Shown: positions 9,220 through 18,394, numbered from the stretch's first letter. The stretch: DNA of 64,000 bases from Frankia casuarinae (GCF_000013345.1 NC_007777.1:2480001-2544000); one strand, 5' to 3'. Numbers and translations: made by a program. Notes: generated by a model not told the origin, from the letters alone.

Positions 9220-9624
9220 CGGTCAGGAACACTTCGGAAAGCGCGTGACGGTGGATGAGGGAACGGTCGACCGTCTGCATGAAGTGCAGCTCGCGGAGAG
9301 AGTCCTCGGTGTGTGCGATCTCAGTGTCAGCCGGCATCTACGGATCCTTCGCTGGGGTCCTGCGCGGGATTTCTTCCGCTGATTGCTGCGCCCGTCGCCA
9401 GGACGGCATCTGCTTGTACTGGGCGCATATTTCCTGCGCAGGACAAAGCTACCCCGACCATCCTTTCGTGCCGCTGACGGCTGGCTGGCGGTTGACATCA
9501 GCGGGACCACGCCGGCGTATCAGACCAGTTCCGCCGAGGGGCGCATGATCAGAGGGTGAGAAAGGCCGGATGTCGCGCGGTCCGCGCACCCGGGTTGTAT
9601 CAGGCACGCGGTCCAGCCGACGGT

Positions 9625-12600
9625 CTACGACGCTTCGTTCCGGAGGGGTTCGGCGGATGGCAAAAGGTTCGACCGGCGCGTGACCAGGGCCATAATCCTT
9701 TTCGCCTCGGCCGCGCCCAGAAGCTGCCCGGTCTCCTCCGAGATGGTGCGCAGGCGTTGTGCGCATTCGGTGGCTCGCTCGAACTCCTGCTGCTCGGCGT
9801 ACATCAGCCCGAGGTCTACCAGGATCCTGCGCTGAGTGATCCGGTTGGTGCCGGCCACCAGGGCGAAGGCGTCTGCCGCGTGCAGCGCCGCGGCGGCGGC
9901 ACGGCCGAAGTGGTCGTCCGCGAGCGCGATCCGGACGAGCGAGTAGGCCTTCCCGTCGGTGTAGTCGATGGCGTTTGCCCGTTCGAATGCCTGCCGGGCG
10001 CACTGGATGGATGCGGTCCAGTCCCCGCGCTCGGCGTTGATCCCCGACATGATGCAGAGGGTCTCCGCCTCAAAGGTCCGGTCACCGCACTCCTGGAAGG
10101 CGCCCAGCGCCTGCTCGGCGAACTCAAGCGCGGCCTGGTTGTCACCGACATCGTGGTGCACCAGCGCGAGCCCGTAGAGCGAGATGCTCCGGTCGTAGAA
10201 GGAGTCGATACGCGTGGAGACCTCAAGAGCCTGGGAGAAGCAGGACTTCGCAGCGTCCAGATCTCCCAACGCCTCACGTACCAGGCCCAGGTTCCTCAGG
10301 CTGTACGAGGTGATGTGATGCAGCCCGAGCTCGCCGGCGGCCCGCAGCGACGACGTGATGTAGATCGTGGCCACAGTCATGTCGCCCTGAGCCCAGTGGA
10401 TCTGGCCGAGTAGTCCAAGCGCGGCGGCCTCGGTCCGCGGGGACCCGACTTCCCGGGCGATCGCCAAGGCCTCCTGCCCGATGCGCTCGGCCTGATCGAC
10501 CTGGCTGAGACTCAGATGGGCGAGACTGAGGTTGTTCAGGATGGCGGCCACCTCCTCGGACATGCCGAGGTCGGTGTGCAGGGCGACACTTTCAGCAAGG
10601 TGGTTTATCGCCTGACGATAGTCACCTAGCGTGTTATACAGGTTGGCGAGACTGCGGTGCATCGCGGCCATGCCGAGCTTGTCCTTACTCCGACCGGCCG
10701 CAATCAGACCGCCGTGCGCCGCCTCCGACCATTCAGTCCGATATCTTCCGGTCCAGAAGAACCCGCGGAGCGCATCGGAAAGATGCCAGGTCAGATGGCT
10801 TGAACAGGAACCGTCGAGCGCGCGCATACAAGCAAGGACGTTGCGCCACTCCGCGAGCAGCCAGGCCATCGCCTGGCTCTCGTCGACGAATTCCGGCGCG
10901 TCGATCACGGAGCGTGTTTCTGGCGGCAGCGGGAGCCGGAGGAACTCCACGTGCAGGATATCCACCGCGTTTCTCGTGCCGACCAGGTACCACAGGCCGA
11001 GACGGTCCACTGCCGCCGCTATCTCCTGGGCAGTGAAATGGTCGCCTGCCCGCTTGTAAGCGTATTCCCGCAGCAGGTCGTGAAACTGGTACCGGCCGGG
11101 CGCCTGCTGCTGCAGCAGGTTCGCCACCGTGAGCCTGTTCAACGAGTTGCGGGTCTGGGCTGTGCTCATGTCTGCCAGGACAGCGACGGCATTGGCCGAG
11201 AAGTCGGGCCCGGGGAAGAGCCCGGCCAGGCTGAACAACCGGCGATCGTCCGGCCCGACCGAGTCGTAGGACAGCGCGAAGGCGTTGGACACCGCCGAGA
11301 CCGGGTCGTCGTCCACGGTAAGCGCCGCCAGCCGGTTGCCCGTGCGCAGGCTGTCCACGTATTCGTCGGCGTGGCCGCCCGGGAAACTGATCAGATTGGC
11401 GGCGGCGATGCGCAGGGCGAGGGGGAGATACGCACACAGCGCCACCACCTCCGGAATCAGCGCAGGATCCACCGGGACAGCGACGTTGCGCAACATGCCC
11501 TCGACGAGCTCGCGGGACTCCTCGGGGCTCAGAGTGCCCACTTGGACGACCTGCGCGCCCAGCGTGGCGACCAGGCCACCCAGGTGCCGTCGGCTGGTGA
11601 TGATGACGGAGCAACCGGCGTCGCCGGGCAACAGCGGCATCACCTGGTCAATGCTCGAGGCGTTGTCGAGCATCACCAGCACGTGTCGGCCGGCGACCTT
11701 CGATCGGAACAGGTTCGCCTGCTCGGCCAGCTCGACCGGGATCTGGCCCGGCGGAACGCCGAGGCTGCGTAGGAACTGCGGCAGCACATGCTCCGGAGTG
11801 AGCGGCGGGTCCTGGCCGAGCCGCTCGTGGCTGCGCAGGTTGACGTACAGCTGCCCGTCCGGGAACGCTGGCCGCAACCGGTGGCCGAGACTTACAGCCA
11901 GCGCCGTCTTGCCGATTCCGGGCGGCCCGCACAACACGACGACCGGTACGCCCGGGCGCGTCCCAGACGGGCGCAAGGCCTCGGTGAGCTGGTCCATCAG
12001 CTCCTGCCGGCCGACGAACCCGATCGCGTCGGCGGGGAGCTGGGCCGGCACTGTGGACGGCGTCGCCGCGTCGGGTGCGGACCGATCCGGCAGGCACAGC
12101 TGCGGGTCGGACTCGAGGATCCGCCCGTGCAGGTCCCGCAGGCCGCTGCCGGGCTCGATGCCGAGCTCGTCTACCAGCAGCGTGCGCACCTGCTGGTAGA
12201 CGTCCAGTGCCTCGGCCTGCCGGCCGGCCCGGTACAGGGCCAGCATCAGCAGCTCCCAGAACTTCTCCCGATAGGGATTGTCGATAGCCGCGAGGCGGAT
12301 CTCGCGGACAATCTGGGCGGCTCGGTTCAAGCGCACCTCGAGCTCGAAGCGGGACTCCAGCGCGGACATCCTTTCCTCCTCCAGCGCCGCGCCCTTCTCC
12401 CGGCGCAGGGACTCGGAGGGCACGTCGGCCAGCGCGGGGCCGCGCCAGATCGCCAGCGCGTCGGTCAGCAGTTTCGCCTGAGCCTGCGGGTCCGCCGTCT
12501 CCTCGGCCCCCCTGATCAGCCGGCGGAACTGCTGCAGGTCCAGGACCGCCGTCCCGAGGTTCAGGCGGTAGCCGCTACTGACAGTGCTCAGCATCTTCGG

Positions 12601-12840
12601 GTCGCCCAGGAGCTGACGGAGCCGCCGAATGTACGTGTGTAGCGCTCCCCGCGGGTTCGCTGGCTGGTGGTCGTCCCACAACCAGTCGATCAGCCGATCG
12701 GAGCCGACGACGCTGCCCGCGTCCAGCAGGAGGGCTGCCAGCAGGGTGCGGAGCTTTCCGGACTCAATCGAGATGATCTCTCCTTTGAGAATGATCTCCA
12801 GAGGACCGAAGATCATGAACGCATTGATGCTGTCCACCAT
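9625..12840 (-). CDS. AfsR/SARP-family transcriptional regulator with NB-ARC and TPR domains
   Basis: The protein has 1071 residues, close to AfsR. Domains in order: OmpR-type winged helix (about 8-95, with HTYIRRLRQLLG), bacterial transcriptional activation domain (about 100-245, ending near RTLLVDELGIEPG), NB-ARC ATPase (about 275-560, Walker A GPPGIGKTA, VMLDNASS as Walker B-like), and a C-terminal TPR solenoid (about 690-1050). SARPs bind direct repeats in promoters of antibiotic and other specialised-metabolism genes; AfsR types couple this to ATP binding. GAGGAG lies 9 bp before ATG 12840. It is transcribed toward the AfsA-like and SDR genes, 287 bp away, which suggests a signal/regulator locus. 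Its target genes are not evident. Confidence 0.92.
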   Translation of the reverse strand: MVDSINAFMIFGPLEIILKGEIISIESGKLRTLLAALLLDAGSVVGSDRLIDWLWDDHQPANPRGALHTYIRRLRQLLGDPKMLSTVSSGYRLNLGTAVLDLQQFRRLIRGAEETADPQAQAKLLTDALAIWRGPALADVPSESLRREKGAALEEERMSALESRFELEVRLNRAAQIVREIRLAAIDNPYREKFWELLMLALYRAGRQAEALDVYQQVRTLLVDELGIEPGSGLRDLHGRILESDPQLCLPDRSAPDAATPSTVPAQLPADAIGFVGRQELMDQLTEALRPSGTRPGVPVVVLCGPPGIGKTALAVSLGHRLRPAFPDGQLYVNLRSHERLGQDPPLTPEHVLPQFLRSLGVPPGQIPVELAEQANLFRSKVAGRHVLVMLDNASSIDQVMPLLPGDAGCSVIITSRRHLGGLVATLGAQVVQVGTLSPEESRELVEGMLRNVAVPVDPALIPEVVALCAYLPLALRIAAANLISFPGGHADEYVDSLRTGNRLAALTVDDDPVSAVSNAFALSYDSVGPDDRRLFSLAGLFPGPDFSANAVAVLADMSTAQTRNSLNRLTVANLLQQQAPGRYQFHDLLREYAYKRAGDHFTAQEIAAAVDRLGLWYLVGTRNAVDILHVEFLRLPLPPETRSVIDAPEFVDESQAMAWLLAEWRNVLACMRALDGSCSSHLTWHLSDALRGFFWTGRYRTEWSEAAHGGLIAAGRSKDKLGMAAMHRSLANLYNTLGDYRQAINHLAESVALHTDLGMSEEVAAILNNLSLAHLSLSQVDQAERIGQEALAIAREVGSPRTEAAALGLLGQIHWAQGDMTVATIYITSSLRAAGELGLHHITSYSLRNLGLVREALGDLDAAKSCFSQALEVSTRIDSFYDRSISLYGLALVHHDVGDNQAALEFAEQALGAFQECGDRTFEAETLCIMSGINAERGDWTASIQCARQAFERANAIDYTDGKAYSLVRIALADDHFGRAAAAALHAADAFALVAGTNRITQRRILVDLGLMYAEQQEFERATECAQRLRTISEETGQLLGAAEAKRIMALVTRRSNLLPSAEPLRNEAS

Positions 12841-13767
12841 GCTCGTGGGCTCCTCGCTCGAACCGACCTTCAGTCTTCTGGTCTCGCTTCACTGAATGGA
12901 CATGCTCCTCCTGAGGGTGGTTACGGTCCACGGGCCAGCGGGCCGAAAGGAGAGCTGAGGTCCACGCGCCACGGCTGCTTTCCAGTCGCAGGCGCCAGGC
13001 CCGATGACTCGGCGGCGATTGCAGAGACGTCTGACCAGCGCCGACTGACTCGCGAAGAGCGCGCCGGCACTCAGCGAGGCCCTTTCACTGGCTGGCTTCA
13101 TGATACGAACGATCCGCGACCTTTCATGACGATGTCGCATGCACGACAGAGATATCGCATGCTACTCGCCGGGGTCGGTAAGCACCCAAAGCACTCCGTC
13201 GGCCGGCGTTTCCGAGAGATGAATAAAAATGATCTTACGACTGCCGGACCCTACCACGGTACGGCCTTCCAGGCGCGCGGCGGCGTGGGGAAGATCTCCC
13301 ATCCGCTGCTATTCTCGCCGCCGACCACGGCTTACGCCAAGGTATTTTGATGGGAACCAATGTCGATCTTTCCGGGGTGTGGCCCGACTGTGCCGAACGT
13401 CACCAGATCGCGGGCGGCCCACGGGCGGCACGCGGGATTACCGTCGCGCAGCGGCGGTCTTTACGGGCCTCCGGTTCGATCGAGTTCTTCTACGAGCGAC
13501 GTACCTGCAGTTCTTCGACCGACACGGACCACGCCCCCCGACGCCAGTGAGATTGATCATTGAGCCTTTTCAATCTCTGTTTGTCTGATTCTTTCGGCCG
13601 TTGAGGATCACCAATTGACGAATTGAACGGGCACTGGTTCCGGTCGTTCCGTCATCTGGCGGCGGCGATAGTTGGCCGGGCGGTGGCCGGAGGGGTGCCG
13701 TAAATAGAGAAGTCCCCGGTAGATCACAGGGTGTCTACCCCACTGTGCCCTTGACCGAGGACTTCCG
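12841..13767. other. 927-bp intergenic region upstream of the SARP gene
   Basis: I see no convincing gene. Short open frames around 13229-13588 have no recognisable motif and the DNA is less GC-rich than its surroundings. It contains a spaced direct repeat (13131-13162) and, at its right edge, the end of an IS5-like remnant. Confidence 0.5.
13131..13162. promoter_or_regulatory. spaced 12-bp direct repeat, possible regulator site
   Basis: GATGTCGCATGC (13131-13142) and GATATCGCATGC (13151-13162) differ at one base and are 20 bp apart, about two helical turns. They lie about 290 bp upstream of the SARP start. Direct repeats on one DNA face are the usual SARP or OmpR-type binding geometry; use as an operator is inference. 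Confidence 0.3.
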
Positions 13768-13958
13768 TTGCTAACCTACCCTGGTGTCGTCGACCTGCCC
13801 GAGTCGACCCTGACCTTCCTTGCGGGGCTGCTGGCCGAGGATCGCGCCCAGCGCCGGACCTGGCGCAAGCTGCCCCCACCCGAGCAGGCACTCCTGGTGC
13901 TCGTCCACCTCCGCAAGGGTGAACGCTACGAGCAGCTCGCCGAGGGCTTCCAGGTCAG
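13768..13958 (+). pseudogene. IS5-like transposase, N-terminal fragment
   Basis: About 63 residues of a helix-turn-helix transposase N-terminus (LPPPEQALLVLVHLRKGERYEQLAEGFQV) start at TTG 13768 and stop abruptly where the IS110 left end begins. Upstream DNA (near 13705-13760) carries what looks like the element's end. The DDE catalytic part is absent from the window, so the piece is dead. The sequence type differs from the IS5-like C-terminus at 16940-17260, so I do not join the two. Confidence 0.6.
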
Positions 13959-13959
13959 G

Positions 13960-14165
13960 TCAGTGATCATGACGGCTTGCGCCGGCACCCTGCCCTGATG
14001 AGGATGTTGGTGCCGTCCGGTCCGACGTCGTCCCTCTGTGGTGCCTGCGAGCCCGTAGGTCAGTGTGGCGCGGAGGTCCTGAGGAATCCTGTCCTGCTGC
14101 CACGAGCGCGTACCTCAGAATCTTTGAAGACAGGCCCTCCCCGGGCGGTCCGTGTGGATCACTGA
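13960..14165 (+). ncRNA. candidate bridge-RNA region of the IS110 element
   Basis: IS110-group elements encode a structured bridge RNA in the non-coding left end upstream of the transposase. Here that stretch is about 230 nt with no open frame of note. TCAGTGATC at 13960-13968 has its exact reverse complement GATCACTGA at 14157-14165, which could close a roughly 200-nt fold ending just before the transposase ribosome-binding site. Placement by element type is established knowledge; this particular fold is inference. Confidence 0.4.
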
Positions 14166-14190
14166 TCGTAAGGGGAGGAGGCGGTCTTTC

Positions 14191-15429
14191 ATGGATGTGG
14201 TGATCGACCGGGTCGCCGGGTTGGACGTGCGCCGGGACACGGTCGTGGCGGCGGTCCGGGTTGGCGGGCGTGGTGGCGGCAGGCGGGGGGAGGTGCGGAC
14301 CTTCGCCACGACGGGAGCGGGACTGACCCGGCTGGCCGGGTGGCTGTCGGAACAGCGGGTTTCTCTGGTGGGTATGGAATCCACCGGCGTCTACTGGAAG
14401 CCGGTGTTCCACCTGCTGGAAGACCGGTTCGAGTGCTGGCTCCTCAACGCCACCCACGTCCGCAACGTACCAGGCCGAAAAACAGACGTCGCGGACGCGG
14501 CGTGGATCTCGGACCTCGTCGCGCACGGCCTGGTACGCGCCTCGTTCGTGCCGCCGAAACCCCAGCGGGACCTGCGTGACCTGACCCGGGCCCGGCGGAT
14601 CGTGGTCGAGGAGAAGACCCGGGAGATCCAGCGGCTGGAGAAACTGATGCAGGACGCCGGCGTGAAACTCACCAGCGTCGCCTCCAAGCTACTCGGGGTC
14701 TCGGGCCGTGCGATCCTGGAGAAGATGATCGAGGGAGAGCAGTCCCTGGAATATCTCGCTGATCAGGCCCGTGGCCGACTCCGCAGCAAGATCCCACAGT
14801 TGCAGGAGGCACTCGCGGGAACGTTCCGCTCCGGGCATCACGGGTTCCTCGCCGCGCAGCTCCTGGCCCGGATCGACCTGTGTGACGAGCAGATCGACGA
14901 GCTCGACCACCGGATCGAGGTGATGATCGCCCCTTTTCGGGAGACGGTCGACCGGATCCGCACGATCACCGGGGTCGGTGAGGTCACCGCGACCGTGCTG
15001 CTCGCCGAGGTCGGCCTGGACATGAGCCGGTTCCCCACCGCCGGCCATCTCGCGTCCTGGGCGGGTATCTGTCCGGGGAACAACACCTCGGGAGGGAAAC
15101 GCCTGTCCGGGCGGACCCGACACGGTAACAAGTGGTTACGTACCGCGTTGACCGAGGCCGCGCACGCCGCCGCCCGGAGCAAGGACACCTACCTGGCGTC
15201 CCACCACGCCCAGGTCCGTGGCCGCCGCGGTGTCCTGAAAGCGATCGGCGCGACCCGCCACGACATTCTCATCGCCTACTGGCACATCATCGCGAACAAG
15301 ACCGTCTACCAGGACCTCGGCGGAGACTGGCATGCCCGCCGACGCCGGGACCCTGAACGCCGCCGGAAGAACCTCGTCGGCGAACTGGAGAAACTCGGCT
15401 ACACCGTCACCATCACACCAGCGGCATAG
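14191..15429 (+). CDS. IS110-family transposase (DEDD recombinase)
   Basis: The protein has 412 residues and looks intact. The N-terminal RuvC-like DEDD domain has LDVRRDTVVAAV and GMESTGVYWKPV followed by GRKTDVADAAW. The C-terminal Tnp20 domain shows TITGVGEVTATVLLAEVG and FPTAGHLASWAGICPG, including the region of the catalytic Ser. A strong GGAGGAGG site precedes ATG 14191; an open frame 13 codons longer has no site. It is likely one of the few transposases in this region that could still act. Confidence 0.93.
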   Translation: MDVVIDRVAGLDVRRDTVVAAVRVGGRGGGRRGEVRTFATTGAGLTRLAGWLSEQRVSLVGMESTGVYWKPVFHLLEDRFECWLLNATHVRNVPGRKTDVADAAWISDLVAHGLVRASFVPPKPQRDLRDLTRARRIVVEEKTREIQRLEKLMQDAGVKLTSVASKLLGVSGRAILEKMIEGEQSLEYLADQARGRLRSKIPQLQEALAGTFRSGHHGFLAAQLLARIDLCDEQIDELDHRIEVMIAPFRETVDRIRTITGVGEVTATVLLAEVGLDMSRFPTAGHLASWAGICPGNNTSGGKRLSGRTRHGNKWLRTALTEAAHAAARSKDTYLASHHAQVRGRRGVLKAIGATRHDILIAYWHIIANKTVYQDLGGDWHARRRRDPERRRKNLVGELEKLGYTVTITPAA

Positions 15430-15521
15430 CCGCTACCCCAGACAGAAAGGAACACCCGCAGCACGCGCACCGAATACCGATAAGACCAGCGTTGGAAGCC
15501 CGGCTCCCAGCGCCTTCCCGC

Positions 15522-16934
15522 ATGCCCGGAACCAGCCCCTCCGCGGTCCAGCAATTCACTCCTCAGTTCTATGGCTGTCTGACCCGGCGGGCGGATGCCC
15601 TGTTCGAGCTCACCGACGCCGTGCTGTGCGCGGACGGCCCGGTCCGTGACCTGGTCGGCCTGTCGCCGGCAGCGGAGCACCGCCGAGGGCACGGCGCGTT
15701 GTACGGCGCGATCAACCACGGCCGGGTCGAGATCAGCCGGCTGCGCCGCGCGCTGGCCGGGCTGCCGCTGCCGCGCGCTGCCGACGGCCGGATCGTGCTG
15801 GGTGTGGACGTCAGCCCGTGGCTGCGCCCGGACGCGGCCACCAGCCCGGGCCGGCTGTTCTGCCACACCTACGGCCGGGGCAAGGGCAACGCCCAGATGA
15901 TCCCGGGCTGGCCCTACTCGTTCGTCGCCGCCCTCGAACCGGGCCGCACCTCGTGGACGGCGCCGCTGGACGCGGTCCGTCTCGGCCCCGACGACGACCT
16001 CACCACGGTGACCGCCGCCCAGGTCCGGGACGTGGTCGGCCGGCTCGCAGCCGTCGGCCACCACACCGCCGGTGATCCGAACATCCTCGTCGTGTTCGAC
16101 GCCGGCTACGACGTCACCCGCCTGGCCTTCCTGCTGGCCGGCCTGCCCGTCGACCTCGTCGGCCGGCTGCGTTCCGACCGGGTCTTCCGCCTGCCCGTCC
16201 TCCCGCGGCCGCCGAAGGCGTCCGGCCGGCCACCACGGCACGGCCCCGAGCTGCCCCTGGCCGACCCGGCCAGCCTGCCCACCCCTACGGTCACCACGAC
16301 CACCGAGACCCGCCGGTACGGCACCGCGGTCGCCACCTGCTGGGACCGGGCCCACCCCCGGCTGACCCGCCGTGGCGGATGGGAACACCACACCGGCCAG
16401 CTCCCGATCATCGAGGGCACCCTGATCCGTCTCGTCGTCGACCGCCTCCCGGGCGAACGGCGCCCGAAACCGGTCTGGTTGTGGCACTCCACCGCCGACG
16501 CCGGCAGCGCCGACGTCGACCGCGCCTGGCAGGCGTTCCTGCGAAGATTCGACCTGGAACACACCTTCCGCATGGTCAAGCAGACCCTCGGCTGGACCGC
16601 CCCGAAGATCCGGGACCCCGCCGCGGCGGACCGCTGGACTTGGCTTGTCCTCACCGCCTACACCCAGCTCCGGCTCGCCCGCGCGCTCACCACCGACCTG
16701 CGCCGCCCCTGGGAACGACCCGCCGAACCCACAAGGCTGACTCCGGCCCGTGCCCGCCGGGGATTCCGCAACCTCCGCCCGAAGACACCGCTACCGGCCC
16801 GCGCACCGAAACCCGCCCGACCCGGCCCCGGACGCCCACCCGGCCGCACCAACCGACGACCAGCGATCATCCAACCAGTCGGGAAGACCACGGACAGGTC
16901 AACAGCCGCAGGATCTGAAGGACCGACAGGTTAA
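15522..16934 (+). CDS. DDE transposase (IS701/IS4-like, actinobacterial type)
   Basis: The 470-residue transposase has no visible break. It has an N-terminal region of Frankia/Streptomyces elements (FTPQFYGCLTRRADALFEL), a first catalytic Asp region (GRIVLGVDVSPWLRPDA), a second (ILVVFDAGYDVTRLAFLLAG), and a late Glu-containing block (RFDLEHTFRMVKQTLGW). The last 60 residues are Pro/Arg-rich. I start at ATG 15522; an in-frame TTG at 15492 is weaker. It sits between the IS110 element and the IS5-like C-terminal fragment, into which it appears to have inserted or recombined. Family assignment within the DDE group is approximate. Confidence 0.8.
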   Translation: MPGTSPSAVQQFTPQFYGCLTRRADALFELTDAVLCADGPVRDLVGLSPAAEHRRGHGALYGAINHGRVEISRLRRALAGLPLPRAADGRIVLGVDVSPWLRPDAATSPGRLFCHTYGRGKGNAQMIPGWPYSFVAALEPGRTSWTAPLDAVRLGPDDDLTTVTAAQVRDVVGRLAAVGHHTAGDPNILVVFDAGYDVTRLAFLLAGLPVDLVGRLRSDRVFRLPVLPRPPKASGRPPRHGPELPLADPASLPTPTVTTTTETRRYGTAVATCWDRAHPRLTRRGGWEHHTGQLPIIEGTLIRLVVDRLPGERRPKPVWLWHSTADAGSADVDRAWQAFLRRFDLEHTFRMVKQTLGWTAPKIRDPAAADRWTWLVLTAYTQLRLARALTTDLRRPWERPAEPTRLTPARARRGFRNLRPKTPLPARAPKPARPGPGRPPGRTNRRPAIIQPVGKTTDRSTAAGSEGPTG

Positions 16935-16939
16935 GGAAT

Positions 16940-17260
16940 CGTAGCCGCCGTCATCTGTTCGCCGACGGCGGTTTCGCTGGCGAGCCTGTTGCATGGGCGC
17001 GGACCATCATGAGGACCACCGTCGAGATCGTTCGGAAGAAACCCGGTCAGAAAACCTTCGAGGCCCTGCCGAAACGATGGGTGGTCGAACGTACCCTTGT
17101 CTGGCTCACCGCCCACCGGCGGCTTGCCCGCGACTACGAACGCCACCCCGCCACCTCCGCATCGTTCATCCACTGGGCGATGATCCGCACCATGGTCCGC
17201 CGTCTCGTTCGCGGGAATCCCGTCCCACGCTGGCAACCCCGCGACACTACAGAGCGTTAA
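16940..17260 (+). pseudogene. IS5-family transposase, C-terminal fragment
   Basis: About 106 residues in one frame keep the end of an IS5 (IS427-type) transposase: LFADGGFAGEPVAWAR, FEALPKRWVVERTLVWL and RRLARDYERHPATS, which include the last catalytic Glu region. The N-terminal two thirds are missing, replaced by the neighbouring transposase. The right end of the element (near 17262-17288, with GGACAGGCTCTT) abuts a fragment of an ISL3-type gene, so this IS5 copy had inserted into an older ISL3 element. Confidence 0.75.
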
Positions 17261-17287
17261 CATCACTCAAGATCCAGGACAGGCTCT

Positions 17288-17437
17288 TACAGCCACGGTG
17301 GCACCGAAGGCGTCAACACCAAGACCAAGAAGATCATGCGCCAGATGCACCGCCGAGCTGACTTCCCGCTTCTCCGCCACCGGATCCTGCCCGGCTGGTG
17401 CGCTGACCACGAACGTTTCCGGCCGTGGAGTAGGTAG
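17288..17437 (+). pseudogene. ISL3-family transposase, C-terminal fragment
   Basis: Fifty codons read YSHGGTEGVNTKTKKIMRQM then ADFPLLRHRILPG. TEGxNTKxKxIKRQxYGxxxFxxLRxRIL is the standard C-terminus of ISL3 transposases. The frame begins at the right end of the IS5 remnant and ends at TAG 17437. Everything upstream of the conserved tail is lost. Confidence 0.7.
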
Positions 17438-17502
17438 AGGCGGGTGATCACGGGCACACCATCCCCGATGAGGACGGCGACCAGCCCTGGAGGTGAACCG
17501 CG

Positions 17503-18177
17503 ATGGCGCGGCCGGTACGGGCACGGCGGCTGACCGATGAGGAAGGCCAACGACTCCAAGCGATCGCGCGCCGCGGGAAACACGGCGCGATCCGAGTCCG
17601 CCGCGCACTGATCATCATGGCGTCGGCGAGTGGGACCCCGGTCCCCGCGATCGCTCGTCTCGTCGCGGCGGACGAGGACACGGTCCGGGGGGTGATCCAC
17701 CGGTTCAACGAGATCGGCCTGGACGCGTTGGACCCTCGTTGGGCGGGAGGCCGTCCCCGCCTGATCAGCTCTGACGACGAGGTGTTCGCCGTGGCGACGG
17801 CCCGCACCCGCCCGGAGAGACTCGGGCAGCCGTTCACGCACTGGAGCCTGCGCAAGCTCGCCGCCTACCTGGCCGACAACCCCGACCGCACCGTCACCAT
17901 CGGTCGGGAACGGCTGCGGCAGCTCCTGCACCACCATCGGATCTCGTTCCCACGCACGAGGACGTGGAAGGAGTCCACCGACCCGGACAAGAACCGCAAG
18001 CTCGACCGGATCGAGTACCTCACCGGCACCTGTCCGAACCGGTGCTTCGCGTTCGACCAGTTCGGACCGCTACTGAAACGTCCCGGCTTCGTCAGGGCTG
18101 CTCCCACCCAGACCGGCACTACCCGGACCAGGCAGCCCTCAGCTCCACCCACCCTGCAGCGACAGGGCAGACGGTGA
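17503..18177 (+). pseudogene. IS630-family transposase, 3'-truncated
   Basis: The gene starts at ATG 17503 behind GGAGGTG. The first about 190 residues are a good IS630 N-terminus: a winged HTH region (AIARLVAADEDTVRGVIHRF) and the linker FTHWSLRKLAAYL, up to the first catalytic Asp block (CFAFDQFGPL). The frame then leaves family sequence (LKRPGFVRAAPTQ...) and stops at residue 224, while full proteins have about 350. The second and third catalytic acids are absent, so it cannot be active. Confidence 0.75.
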
Positions 18178-18394
18178 AGGTCTCTCACCTCCACTCGAAC
18201 CACAGCGCCTCACGGCGCAAACCGGATGTGCGACAGAGCCGTTTTCTTGACACACCCGGGTCAGTCCCAGCCACCCTCGCGGGTGCGGGTGGGCTGCCGC
18301 AGGATGCCGAGACACAGAGGGTACGGCGCTACGCTGGTTCGGCGGGGATCAGGTCTGTTGGATCATCTGAAGGAGGTGTGCCATCACTGCGGGG

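Larger units (their letters stand above)
6962..9337 (-). pseudogene. AfsA-like gamma-butyrolactone synthase gene, split by an insertion sequence
   Basis: Two parts join exactly once the insertion at 7849-9210 and one 9-bp copy are removed. The N-terminal part is read from ATG 9337 to 9211 (MPADTEIAH to VFLTDTVP); the rest from 7848 to 6962. The restored product is about 334 residues, normal for AfsA. Family knowledge: AfsA condenses a beta-ketoacyl-ACP with dihydroxyacetone phosphate and has two hotdog repeats. Here I see the N-terminal repeat pattern (RHALSEVFLTD, ...HAYFTDHV, LLLECSRQAETYGAH) and a second repeat with MFDHALDHFPGMVLTEAARQ. A TTG at 7882 inside the IS end is in frame with the 3' part, so a product lacking the first 40 native residues could still be made. 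Identification rests on these motifs, read by eye. Confidence 0.85.
13954..15445 (+). mobile_element. IS110-family element (boundaries approximate)
   Basis: An intact DEDD transposase gene is preceded by about 230 bp of non-coding left end and followed by a short right end, the layout of the IS110 group. The left limit is set where the IS5-like coding frame breaks off (about 13954-13960). The right limit is a guess just after the stop. IS110 elements lack terminal inverted repeats and target duplications, so exact ends need a comparison copy. Confidence 0.6.

Noticed and set aside
13347-13550. 67-codon ORF in the gap upstream of the SARP gene
   Set aside because: No family resemblance, and overlapping frames of similar length look equally likely.
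13768-17260. Joining the two IS5-like fragments into one interrupted transposase
   Set aside because: The N-terminal piece and the C-terminal piece (WVVERT, RRLARDYER) belong to different IS5 subgroups.
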